A stretch of DNA of 64,000 nt, from contig NZ_JAFLQZ010000021.1 of the NCBI RefSeq assembly GCF_017313265.1, positions 1 through 64,000 on the forward strand, read 5' to 3'. Each line of letters starts with the position of its first letter. The first letter of the stretch is position 1. Source of the DNA: Hymenobacter telluris. Lineage in GTDB: Bacteria; Bacteroidota; Bacteroidia; Cytophagales; Hymenobacteraceae. Made by a program: the position numbers and the translations under genes. This document shows, one piece after another, positions 8,916-16,964 of the stretch. The notes under the pieces are model-generated. The model searched no databases and was not told the DNA's origin. It worked only from the letters and a program-made list of their open reading frames with translations.

Positions 8916-10103
8916 ATGAATCAGTATCTTAGAACCTACGCTTTTACTGCTTTCCTTATGCTTGCAAGCAATACCCGTAGAAATGCCAAGTTGCTGGTTT
9001 CGGCGCTGATCATGCTAACAATAGCTAGCTGCGAGAAAAAGACGCCGCAACCAGCTGCTCCTGCCGCTACGCCATACAACTTGGTGTTACCAACGCAGCT
9101 TCCACAGGCTGTAATTCTGCCCACCAACAACCCAATGACGGTGGAAGGGGTAGAGCTAGGCCGCAAGCTGTTCTATGAAGTAAAGCTTTCCAGCAACAAC
9201 ACGATGTCGTGCGGGAGTTGCCATCAGCAAAGCAAAGCCTTCACTGATGGCCGGGTGAAAGCCATTGGCGTTGATGGCATTGCCCACCAGCGCAACGCCA
9301 TGTCGTTGGTGAATCTGCTGTGGGAGCCTAACCTGAACTGGGATGGCGCCGCCACCAGCCTTGAAACCCAGGCTCGTGTACCGTTGGAAAACCCTATTGA
9401 AATGCATCAGCGGCTGACTGATGGGGTAAGCAAACTTCAACAAACCAGCTTATACCCTCCACTATTTGCGGCGGCTTTTGGGTCTTCCACTATCACCGAG
9501 GATAACGTACTGAAAGCATTAGCCCAATTCGAGCGGACGCTTATTTCCTCGAACTCGCGCTATGAAAAGTCGCTGGTTCCCGGCGGCCCTGCCCTAACTC
9601 TGGACGAGCAGAAAGGCAAGATTCTTTTCTTTAATCACCCAGGCGAGAGTGGCAACTCGAATGCGCGCGGTGGCTCCTGCGACCATTGCCACAGTGGCAA
9701 CAACTACTTGTTTACCTCTACCAATTTCACCACCCCGGGCGGAACCACGCAGTATTTCAACAACGGTTTGGCCCTATCTGCTGATTTAGGCCGCTTTGGA
9801 GTTACGAGAGTTGCCGCCGACCGTGGTAAGTTTCGGGTACCGACGTTGCGCAACATTGCGCTTACGGCTCCTTACATGCACGATGGCCGCTTCCAGACTT
9901 TAGAAGAAGTAGTAGACCATTACAACGAGCATATCGACATTAACACGGCCGACCCTATTTTGCTGGTGAGCAACCCCACCATCAACGGCAGCCTGGGCCT
10001 AATAAAACTTACGGCCACTGAAAAGCGGCAGCTTGTTGCGTTCCTGCGTACGCTCACCGATTCCACTTTCATCAAAGACCCGCGTTTCTCAAACCCTTTC
10101 TAA
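8916..10103 (+). CDS. Second di-heme cytochrome c peroxidase family lipoprotein
   Basis: About 395 residues, same superfamily as the gene at 6684. Heme c motifs are CGSCH (in MSCGSCHQQSKAF) and CDHCH (in GGSCDHCHSGNNY). The stretch FRVPTLRNIAL / TAPYMHDGRF is conserved between the two. Export is by a lipoprotein signal ending LTIASC. Three starts are possible: GTG 8901, ATG 8916 and ATG 8958; the last gives the most typical lipoprotein signal, so the true start may be 8958. Whether it acts on MbnP, on another protein or as a detoxifying peroxidase is unknown. Having two di-heme enzymes around one MbnP-like protein is noteworthy. Confidence 0.85.
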   Translation: MNQYLRTYAFTAFLMLASNTRRNAKLLVSALIMLTIASCEKKTPQPAAPAATPYNLVLPTQLPQAVILPTNNPMTVEGVELGRKLFYEVKLSSNNTMSCGSCHQQSKAFTDGRVKAIGVDGIAHQRNAMSLVNLLWEPNLNWDGAATSLETQARVPLENPIEMHQRLTDGVSKLQQTSLYPPLFAAAFGSSTITEDNVLKALAQFERTLISSNSRYEKSLVPGGPALTLDEQKGKILFFNHPGESGNSNARGGSCDHCHSGNNYLFTSTNFTTPGGTTQYFNNGLALSADLGRFGVTRVAADRGKFRVPTLRNIALTAPYMHDGRFQTLEEVVDHYNEHIDINTADPILLVSNPTINGSLGLIKLTATEKRQLVAFLRTLTDSTFIKDPRFSNPF

Positions 10104-10156
10104 TACTGTTCAGCATACTTGCCGACCCAGTTATTGGCTCCATTCTTTGCGGCTTT

Positions 10157-10330
10157 ATGCGTCCTTTCTCAACGTGGGTTTTCCTGTTAGTACTAGCGGC
10201 TTCCCTCACGGCTTGCTCCTCCATGTCGTCTACGCGCCAACTGAGCCCCGACCGGGAGCCGGCCGTTCCCCACGGCCTACTCCTCTCCGATTCTGTTTCT
10301 CCCCCGCCAGATTCTTTGCGTTATCATTAG
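10157..10330 (+). CDS. Very small lipoprotein (57 residues)
   Basis: ATG at 10157 opens a 57-residue frame with a complete lipoprotein signal: MRPFSTWVFLLVLAASLTAC, with the lipidation Cys at residue 20, followed by Ser/Thr and a short Pro-rich tail. It lies 53 bases after the second di-heme peroxidase and 11 bases before a terminator, so it looks like the last gene of that transcript. No function is recognisable. The perfect lipobox and position between a gene and its terminator argue for a real gene. Confidence 0.6.
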   Translation: MRPFSTWVFLLVLAASLTACSSMSSTRQLSPDREPAVPHGLLLSDSVSPPPDSLRYH

Positions 10331-10341
10331 TTGAATTCAAC

Positions 10342-10376
10342 AAAAAAGCCCTTCAGATAGTCTGAAGGGCTTTTTT
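10342..10376. terminator. Bidirectional terminator between the lipoprotein gene and ftsZ
   Basis: Perfect stem AAAAAAGCCCTTCAGA / TCTGAAGGGCTTTTTT around a 3-base loop, with T runs on both strands. It serves the convergent plus-strand redox locus and the minus-strand dcw cluster. Confidence 0.9.
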
Positions 10377-10396
10377 GTTGGTGCTTGATTAGCTTG

Positions 10397-11896
10397 CTAA
10401 TCCACGTTGTCGTGCAGGAAACGGTTGTCCCCTAGCAGTTCATTGTCGTCGGAGAGGTTGAAGCGGCTGATGTTGCGCTCCGATGAGGGCGTAACATTTT
10501 CCAGCTTCACCTGCCGCCGCAAGTAAGCCGGCGTTTCCAACTGGTCCTTGATGGCTTCATTCGACAAACCATTGCTCAACTCCTGCAAACGACGGCGGCG
10601 CTCTTCGGCCCGAGTATCGAGTGCGGGGCGGCCGGGCAACGGAGTAGCGGGCTGCGGCGCGTGATACACCACGGGGTCGGGTGCCGGCGTAGACGGGGCG
10701 GCCACTGGTGGCACTGGCCCAGTGTAAGGCGAGGTCTCCAGGTCGAACTTCACCGGCTGCGGCTCAGGGGCAGGCGGCGGTGGTGGCGTACTCGTGAAAG
10801 AAGGCACTACAGGAGCATTAGTAGCCTCCTGCCGGTCCTTATCAAAAATATTGATCTGCGGATCGGGCTGGGTTGCTTCCTGCTCCAACTCCCGGCTGCT
10901 GCTAAAAGGCGTAACCGTAATGGTGTGCGCCTCACGAGCGAAACCCGTAGCAATAACCGTCACGCGGATGCTCTGACCCAGCGTAGAGTCGATACCGTGG
11001 CCGAAGATAACCTCGGCGTTCTGCCCGGCTTTGTCCTGAATGCACTCGGTAATTTCCGTCAGCTCATCCATTTCCAGCTCGGCCTGGTCGCCGGACATGA
11101 TGCTGAGCAGGATGCGCTGCGCTCCGTGAATATCGGTGTTGTTGAGCAGCGGCGAAGCCAGGGCCTCTTCCGCCGCCCGCTTGGCACGGTTCTCTCCTTC
11201 CGTAATGCTGCTACCCATTACGGCGGCGCCGCTGTCCTTCATCACCGTTTTCACGTCTTCGAAGTCCACGTTCACATCAGCCGTTACCGTGATGATTTCG
11301 GCAATGGACTTGGCGGCCGTACTCAACACGTTATCGGCCTTAGCAAAAGCCGAGCGAATGGGCAGGTTGCCGTAAATCTCGCGGAGCTTGTCGTTGAGAA
11401 TTACCAGTACGGTGTCGCAGTTTTCGCTGAGTTCTTTGATGCCGTGCTCGGCTTGCTGGCGTTTCTTTTTACCCTCGAACATGAACGGCGCCGTTACGAT
11501 GCCCACCGTGAGGATGCCTAGCTCTTTGGCTACTTTGGCAATAACCGGCGCGGCACCGGTACCGGTGCCGCCGCCCATGCCGGCCGTAATGAACACCATT
11601 TTGGTGCCATTGCTAAGCAGTTCCCGAATTTGCTCCCGGCTCTCAATAGCCGCTTGCTTACCCCGTTCGGGGTTGGCGCCAGCTCCAAGGCCTTCGGTCA
11701 GGTCCATCCCGATTTGCAGGCGGTTGGGTACCGTAGAAGATGCCAACGCCTGCTTGTCGGTATTGCAAATGACGAATTCCACGTCCTTAATGCCCTGGCC
11801 AAACATGTGGTTTACGGCATTGGAGCCGCCCCCACCCACGCCAATCACCTTGATGATGGACTTGGATTGCGCCGGGATGTCGAATTTATAATCCAT
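10397..11896 (-). CDS. ftsZ: Cell division protein FtsZ
   Basis: Tubulin-like GTPase forming the Z-ring. The GTP-binding motif GMGGGTGTGAAP and the N-terminal VGGGGSNAVNHM are intact; the T7 loop region NVDFED is present. At about 499 residues it is longer than the E. coli protein because of a long Pro-rich C-terminal linker (many TPPPPPAPEP-type runs), which is usual in Bacteroidota, and it ends in the conserved tail FLHDNVD that binds FtsA. ATG at 11896 (MDYKFDIPAQ) is preferred; an in-frame TTG at 11908 lies at the edge of an AT-rich repeat. It is the last gene of the dcw cluster and is followed by a bidirectional terminator. Confidence 0.97.
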   Translation of the reverse strand: MDYKFDIPAQSKSIIKVIGVGGGGSNAVNHMFGQGIKDVEFVICNTDKQALASSTVPNRLQIGMDLTEGLGAGANPERGKQAAIESREQIRELLSNGTKMVFITAGMGGGTGTGAAPVIAKVAKELGILTVGIVTAPFMFEGKKKRQQAEHGIKELSENCDTVLVILNDKLREIYGNLPIRSAFAKADNVLSTAAKSIAEIITVTADVNVDFEDVKTVMKDSGAAVMGSSITEGENRAKRAAEEALASPLLNNTDIHGAQRILLSIMSGDQAELEMDELTEITECIQDKAGQNAEVIFGHGIDSTLGQSIRVTVIATGFAREAHTITVTPFSSSRELEQEATQPDPQINIFDKDRQEATNAPVVPSFTSTPPPPPAPEPQPVKFDLETSPYTGPVPPVAAPSTPAPDPVVYHAPQPATPLPGRPALDTRAEERRRRLQELSNGLSNEAIKDQLETPAYLRRQVKLENVTPSSERNISRFNLSDDNELLGDNRFLHDNVD

Positions 11897-11905
11897 GAGA
11901 GAAGT

Positions 11906-12007
11906 CAATTAAAAATTAAAAATTGAGAATTAAATATTCAGTGAACCGTAGCCATCAACCACTTATCAACCTATTTTTTAATTTTTAATTCTCAATCTTC
12001 AATTGAC
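11906..12007. repeat. Inverted pair of AT-rich junction repeats between ftsA and ftsZ
   Basis: Two AT-rich copies face each other at 11906-11938 and 11974-12007. Read inward, both begin TCAATT and contain ATTGAGAATTAA. They fill most of the ftsA-ftsZ spacer, ending 1 base from the ftsA stop codon and 9 bases from the ftsZ ATG. Confidence 0.7.
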
Positions 12008-12008
12008 A

Positions 12009-13403
12009 TTAATATTTGGTGTCGTCAAAATCATCAATCAGCAGGCCTTTAGTGCGGCTGATGATGTCTTGGAAAAACTTACCAGCTCCAGAAGGCTTTT
12101 TAGGCTCTTTAGGTTCAGCTGGCTTCTGTGCCACAGGCTTGGCAACCGGAGTTGGCACCGGCGCCGGAGGCGGCGTTGGAGCCTGATAGTAGGGCGTAGG
12201 CGGCGCCTGATACTGCTGCTCCTGCTCGTACCCCCGGTTCAGGCGCTCGTCCAGTGAGCGGTACCCCGACAGTACCAATCCTACCGTAGTAGCATACATC
12301 GGCGACTTCACCGCTTCAATCTTGCTCTTGCCCAAGTGCTCATTGGGGTAGCCAATGCGCGTGTCGAGGCCGGTTACATACTCGGTGAGCTGCACCAGAT
12401 TCTGGAGTTGCGAGCCGCCACCCGTCAGCACGATACCGGCAGCCAGCTTGTCGGCGTGGCCGGTGCGCTGGATTTCGGCGTACACCAGCTCGATGATTTC
12501 CTCCATTCGGGCCTCAATAATGTAGGCCAGGTTTTTGAGGGAAATTTCCTTGGGTGCCCGGTCGCGCAGGCCAGGGATGCTCACGATTTCGTAGTCGGAA
12601 GCTTCCTCAGCAATGGCCTTCCCGAACTTCACCTTCAGTTGCTCGGCCTGGTTTTGCATCACCTGGCAGCCCAGCTTGATGTCGGACGTCACGATGTTGC
12701 CCCCGAATGGCAGCACCGCCGCGTGGCGGATGATACCGTCTTTGAAAATGGCTAAGTCGGTAGTGCCGCCCCCAATGTCAATCAGCGCCACTCCTGCTTC
12801 TTTCTCCTCATCCGACAGCACCGACATCGACGACGACAGCGGCTCCAGAATCAGATTATCGATTTCCAGGCCGGCCTTCGTAACACACTTGTTGATGTTG
12901 TTGATGGCGGTGCTCTGCGCCGTAATGATGTGGAAGTTGCCCTCCAACCGCACGCCCGACATGCCCACAGGGTCCATGATGCCTTCCTCGTAATCCACCT
13001 TGTAGTCTTGGGGCATTACGTGAATGATCTGGGAGCCGGGCGGGGTCACGAGGCGGTACATGTCGCCGGTGAGGCGCTCCACGTCTTCCTGCGTGATTTC
13101 ATTGTCGGCGGAGGCGCGGGTGATGCTGCCGTTGTGTTGCAGGCTCTTGATGTGCTGCCCGGCAATACCCACGTTCACCACGCCAATGTTGATGCCCGAC
13201 ATTTCTTCGGCCTGCCGAATGGCACGCTTGATGGCATCAACGGTTTTGTCGATGTTGGACACAATGCCACGCACTACGCCTTCCGACACAGCCTTGCCCA
13301 TGCCCAGTATTTCGAGTTTGCCAAACTCGTTTTTGCGGCCCACAAGGGCACAGATTTTGGTGGTTCCTATGTCGAGGCCGACGACAATCTTATCGTGTTG
13401 CAT
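12009..13403 (-). CDS. ftsA: Cell division protein FtsA
   Basis: Actin-fold ATPase that tethers FtsZ to the membrane and recruits late division proteins. The 464-residue protein opens VVGLDIGTTKICALVG (phosphate 1 loop), has ALIDIGGGTTDLAIF (phosphate 2) and IVLTGGGSQL (adenosine motif), with the SHS2 domain between. A Pro-rich linker leads to the C-terminal amphipathic helix FFQDIISRTKGLLID, the expected membrane-targeting sequence. It lies between ftsQ (94-base gap) and ftsZ. Confidence 0.97.
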   Translation of the reverse strand: MQHDKIVVGLDIGTTKICALVGRKNEFGKLEILGMGKAVSEGVVRGIVSNIDKTVDAIKRAIRQAEEMSGINIGVVNVGIAGQHIKSLQHNGSITRASADNEITQEDVERLTGDMYRLVTPPGSQIIHVMPQDYKVDYEEGIMDPVGMSGVRLEGNFHIITAQSTAINNINKCVTKAGLEIDNLILEPLSSSMSVLSDEEKEAGVALIDIGGGTTDLAIFKDGIIRHAAVLPFGGNIVTSDIKLGCQVMQNQAEQLKVKFGKAIAEEASDYEIVSIPGLRDRAPKEISLKNLAYIIEARMEEIIELVYAEIQRTGHADKLAAGIVLTGGGSQLQNLVQLTEYVTGLDTRIGYPNEHLGKSKIEAVKSPMYATTVGLVLSGYRSLDERLNRGYEQEQQYQAPPTPYYQAPTPPPAPVPTPVAKPVAQKPAEPKEPKKPSGAGKFFQDIISRTKGLLIDDFDDTKY

Positions 13404-13497
13404 GGGGAAGGGTCGGGTAAAGCTGGCGGGGAACTAGCAGTTAAGTGCGGTGTTAACGGGCAAAAATAGGCTTTTCAGGCCTCAGGAGCAGAAAAAT

Positions 13498-14262
13498 CTA
13501 CTCACAAATGATTTGGTCTTTGAACTCCACGTTGACGCGGTGGTACGTATTCCAGCCGAGGGCCGGCGGTATTTGACGGTAAAATACCATCAGTTTCGCG
13601 AATTTTTCCGAAATATTCTCCGGAAAGCCAAATTCCACGCGTTGGTCGCCTACCTGCTGCGTGAACGAAACCTTGCCATTACTGCCAATAAACACCTCGG
13701 CAATTTGGGCACGCCAGAAAGGCTTTTCGTCGATGTAACGCAATAGTTCGAGGTAACGTTGGCCGGTGGAGTCTTGAAAAAAGGACGCAGCAAGCGGGAT
13801 GCCTCCCTGCCGGGCCACGGGCACTACCCGCGCCGTAAACAATGACGACAGCGGCAGCTTGTGGCCGTCGGCATCCAGGTAGCTGTCGAGGCGGGTATCC
13901 GAGTGGGTTAGGCGGGCTATGGGACGATTCTGGCGCACCTCCGCGTGAATATTACCCGACAGGTCGCGGTAAACTTGGGCGTCTTTCACAAACGAGTGAG
14001 CTTTCAGGCGGGCTTCCAGCGCGGGCAGGTCCAGCTCGTCGGGAGGGGTACCTTCCAGGCGCCGTTCGCCACCGCGCGTGAGTAGGTTGGTTACTTCCTG
14101 CTCACTGATGAAGTAATTGTTGAATTCATTGTTGATGGTAACAATTACCTGTCCCACGGGGCGGTTAGCTTGTTTCACCCCGGCAAACACGGCCAAGCCC
14201 CCCAGCAGCAGCAAGGTGCCGGTAGCAAATACCACGTTATGAATTTTACGCTTAAGCTTCAT
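13498..14262 (-). CDS. ftsQ: FtsQ-like cell division protein
   Basis: A 254-residue bitopic membrane protein: a basic cytoplasmic N-terminus (MKLKRKIHNVV), one transmembrane segment at about residues 10-29, then a periplasmic part with a POTRA-like region (VIVTINNEFNNYFISEQEV) and a beta domain. The position between murC and ftsA and the architecture match Bacteroidota FtsQ, which diverges strongly from the proteobacterial protein. It overlaps the murC end by 11 bases, suggesting translational coupling. Confidence 0.88.
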   Translation of the reverse strand: MKLKRKIHNVVFATGTLLLLGGLAVFAGVKQANRPVGQVIVTINNEFNNYFISEQEVTNLLTRGGERRLEGTPPDELDLPALEARLKAHSFVKDAQVYRDLSGNIHAEVRQNRPIARLTHSDTRLDSYLDADGHKLPLSSLFTARVVPVARQGGIPLAASFFQDSTGQRYLELLRYIDEKPFWRAQIAEVFIGSNGKVSFTQQVGDQRVEFGFPENISEKFAKLMVFYRQIPPALGWNTYHRVNVEFKDQIICE

Positions 14263-15751
14263 GCCAGTGAATATCTAAAATATTCCTTAAATCAGGTACT
14301 AACTTATCGATATCCCCAGCTCCTACGGTAGCCAAGATGTCGTAGCTGGAAACAGCAGCGGCATTTGCCAGGATTTCTGCCCGGCTCTGCAACGACTTTT
14401 TCGGGGCCGTTATTTGGGACAAAATCAATTCCGAGGTTACGCCGGGCAGCGGCAATTCCCGCGCCGGATAAATATCCATCAGCACCACCTCATCGGCAAC
14501 ACTCAGGCTCTCAGCAAATCCGGGGGCAAAGTCGCGGGTACGGGTGAACAAGTGCGGCTGAAATACCACCCGCAGGTATTGGTTTGGATATAGCGCCCGC
14601 ACAGAACGCAAAAAGGCTTCGATTTCGCGTGGATGGTGGGCGTAATCATCCACATATACTTTGGGCTGCTCGGTGGTGCCAGCCGTCACGATAAACTCGA
14701 AGCGGCGTTTCACGCCTTGGTAGGCTGCTACGGCCGCTTGCAGCTGCTCGGGGGCCACTGCTTCAAGCTGCGCCACGCAGGCCGCAGCCAGCATGTTTTC
14801 CACGTTGTGGTAGCCCGGTACGGCCAGTTGCAGGTCAGCCACGATACCCTGGGGGCCGTGCAGGTTGAAATGAAACTGGTGGCCTTGCGCCGTAATGTCG
14901 GTAGCAAACAAGTCGGGGCCCTGCTCGGCGGTGAGGCCGTAGCGGATAACCCGCACCCCAGCCGGCACAGCGGCCGCCACGCTGGCATCGGCGGTGTGGT
15001 TGATGATGAGCGTACCACCGGGCTGGATCTGGCCCACAAACTGCCGAAACGACTCTACCAAGGCTTCTTTGTTGCCGTAGATGTCGAGGTGGTCGGCGTC
15101 GGTGCTCGTGACGATGGCCACGGTGGGATGCAGCGTCAGGAAGCTCCGGTCGTATTCGTCGGCTTCCACTACAATCGGCACCGAACTAGTTGTTGGTTCT
15201 TGGTTGCTGGTTGTTGGCTCCGCTCTGCTGGAATATGCCGCAGAATTCTTACTTCTTAGTTTTTCATTTTTAATTTCCTTCGGCGGCAACAGCAGATTCG
15301 AGCCCAGGTTCACGGAAATACCGCCTAAAAAGGCCGCACAGGGCACGCCTGCGTGGTGGAGCAGGTGCGCTACCATACTGCTGGTGGTTGTCTTGCCGTG
15401 GGTACCGGCTACGGCAATCGTGCGGTGGCCTTGGGTGAGTACGCCCAGTACCTGGCTCCGCTTGCGGATATCGTACCCGTTTTCGCGCAGCCACGCCCAC
15501 TCCTGATGATCTTTCGGAATGGCGGGCGTGAGTACCACCAGCGTTTGGTCGCGGTTTTCGCGCACGGCCGCCGGAATGCTGGTCACGGCGTCGTCGTAGT
15601 GCACGGCAATGCCTTCCGCGGCCAGCGCCTCGGTCAGGGGCGTGCTGGTTTTGTCGTAGCCCGACACGGTGTGCCCGTTGGCTTGAAACCAGCGCGCCAG
15701 CGCCGACATTCCAATGCCTCCGATACCAAGGAAGTAGACGAACTGTTTCAA
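14252..15751 (-). CDS. murC: UDP-N-acetylmuramate--L-alanine ligase MurC, with a repeat-derived insertion
   Basis: Cytoplasmic Mur ligase that adds L-Ala to UDP-MurNAc. The N-terminal FLGIGGIGMSALA, ATP motif AGTHGKTTT (about residues 115-123), central VVEADEYDRSFL and C-terminal VYVDDYAHHPREIEAFL are all present. The 499 residues exceed the usual 450-480 because about 34 low-complexity residues (157-190, rich in K, N, S, T) are inserted just before the EADEYDRSF motif; the DNA there (15182-15284) resembles the window's AT-rich repeat and a GTTGTTGGTTC-like repeat. The start is TTG at 15751, lying in another copy of the AT-rich repeat and directly preceded in frame by TAA. It overlaps ftsQ by 11 bases. 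Confidence 0.95.
   Translation of the reverse strand: MKQFVYFLGIGGIGMSALARWFQANGHTVSGYDKTSTPLTEALAAEGIAVHYDDAVTSIPAAVRENRDQTLVVLTPAIPKDHQEWAWLRENGYDIRKRSQVLGVLTQGHRTIAVAGTHGKTTTSSMVAHLLHHAGVPCAAFLGGISVNLGSNLLLPPKEIKNEKLRSKNSAAYSSRAEPTTSNQEPTTSSVPIVVEADEYDRSFLTLHPTVAIVTSTDADHLDIYGNKEALVESFRQFVGQIQPGGTLIINHTADASVAAAVPAGVRVIRYGLTAEQGPDLFATDITAQGHQFHFNLHGPQGIVADLQLAVPGYHNVENMLAAACVAQLEAVAPEQLQAAVAAYQGVKRRFEFIVTAGTTEQPKVYVDDYAHHPREIEAFLRSVRALYPNQYLRVVFQPHLFTRTRDFAPGFAESLSVADEVVLMDIYPARELPLPGVTSELILSQITAPKKSLQSRAEILANAAAVSSYDILATVGAGDIDKLVPDLRNILDIHWHEA
15182..15284 (-). repeat. Repeat-derived in-frame insertion inside murC
   Basis: About 103 bases inside murC combine an AT-rich part (15245-15280, containing AATTAAAAATGAAAAAC on the minus strand) and a part built of CAACAACCAGCAACCAAG-like units (15186-15220). 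Each resembles non-coding repeat sequence elsewhere in the window. The length keeps the reading frame and adds residues absent from typical MurC. Confidence 0.65.
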
Positions 15752-15782
15752 TTAAAAATTAAGAATTAAAAATTAAGAATTG
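15749..15782. repeat. AT-rich junction repeat at the murC start
   Basis: Almost two tandem units of AATTAAAAATTAAG (15750 onward) fill the murG-murC junction and supply the TTG start codon of murC. Confidence 0.7.
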
Positions 15783-15803
15783 GACGTTCGGCGGGCTATG
15801 AAC

Positions 15804-16895
15804 CTATGCACTGCGCACTAATTTCAGGAGTTCGTCAACGATGGTGGTGGTGGCGGCCGGGCGTGCCAATTGCTGCACGTTGGTGGTTAGCTGCTGCTGC
15901 TGCGCGGAGTTCTGGAGCAGCGCCAAGGCGGTGTCATAGAGCTTGGCCGGGGCCTCGGCATCCGACACGAACAGCGCGGCATCTTTGCTTACCAGCGCCA
16001 TGGCATTCTTGGTTTGGTGGTCTTCGGCTACGTTGGGCGAGGGCACCAAAATGCTAGGCTTGCCCGTGAGGCACAGCTCCGACACCGACAGCGCCCCGGC
16101 CCGGCTTACTACCACATCGGCAGCAGCATACGCTAAATCCATGCGCTGGATGAACTCCAAGGCTTTCAGGTTGTCAGAGGCGAAGGGCGCGGCTTGCTGA
16201 GCGGCTTCGGGGGAGTAGAGCTTGCCTGTTTGCCAGAGCAACTGTACCCCAGCAGCCTTCAGGCGTGACAAGGCAGCGGCTGTAGCTTGGTTGAGCGTGC
16301 GGGCCCCCAGGCTGCCCCCAATAACCAGCAGCACAGGCTTATCAGGGTTCAAGCCGAAGAATTGGAAGGCTTCCGCGCGGCTGCCGCTGGCAATTTCGGT
16401 ACGGACGGGGTTGCCGGTAAGCACCAGCTTTTCCGAAGGAAAGAATTTCTCCATGCCCTCGTACGCCACACAAATTTTATCGACGCGGCGGCTCAGCAGC
16501 TTATTCACTAAGCCCGCGTAGGAATTCTGCTCCTGAATGAGGCTGGGAATACCGCGCGAAGTAGCCGCCAGCAACACGGGCGCCGACGCGTACCCCCCTA
16601 CTCCCACCACCGCATCGGGCCGAAACTTCTCAATCAGCTTGCCGGCCTTGCGTACCGCCCGCATCACCCGAATCGGGAACAGCAGGTTCTGCGGCGTCAG
16701 GCTGCGCTGTAACCCGGTAATGTCGAGGCCCACTATTTGGTAGCCGGCTTCGGGTACACGCGTCATTTCCATGCGGCCGTTGGCGCCCACAAACAGGATT
16801 TCCGCATCCGGCTGCTGGCGGCGCAGCTCGTTGGCAATTGCCACCGCCGGGAAAATGTGCCCACCCGTACCGCCGCCGCTGATGATGATTTTCAT
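15804..16895 (-). CDS. murG: UDP-GlcNAc:lipid I N-acetylglucosaminyltransferase MurG
   Basis: Peripheral membrane GT28 glycosyltransferase that converts lipid I to lipid II. The 363-residue protein has the N-terminal glycine-rich loop IISGGGTGGHIFPAVAIA, a second G loop VIGGSLGARTLNQ starting the C-terminal domain, and the UDP-GlcNAc contact region VVSRAGALSVSELCLTGKPSILVPSPN-type sequence (seen as SRAGALSVSEL and PSILVPSPNVAEDHQTKNA). Normal length and intact motifs. It sits between ftsW (69-base gap) and murC (52-base gap). Confidence 0.97.
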   Translation of the reverse strand: MKIIISGGGTGGHIFPAVAIANELRRQQPDAEILFVGANGRMEMTRVPEAGYQIVGLDITGLQRSLTPQNLLFPIRVMRAVRKAGKLIEKFRPDAVVGVGGYASAPVLLAATSRGIPSLIQEQNSYAGLVNKLLSRRVDKICVAYEGMEKFFPSEKLVLTGNPVRTEIASGSRAEAFQFFGLNPDKPVLLVIGGSLGARTLNQATAAALSRLKAAGVQLLWQTGKLYSPEAAQQAAPFASDNLKALEFIQRMDLAYAAADVVVSRAGALSVSELCLTGKPSILVPSPNVAEDHQTKNAMALVSKDAALFVSDAEAPAKLYDTALALLQNSAQQQQLTTNVQQLARPAATTTIVDELLKLVRSA

Positions 16896-16899
16896 TTCG

Positions 16900-16927
16900 T
16901 TTTTCGTTGTTGGTTTTTCGTTGTTGG
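16900..16927. repeat. Perfect 14-bp tandem duplication upstream of murG
   Basis: TTTTTCGTTGTTGG occurs twice head to tail at 16900-16913 and 16914-16927, and a partial inverted match (ACAACAAAAAACG) follows at about 16951-16963. The duplication starts 4 bases before the murG ATG on the minus strand. Confidence 0.75.
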
Positions 16928-16964
16928 CTTCGGTTTCACTCGGCCCGAGACAACAAAAAACGAC

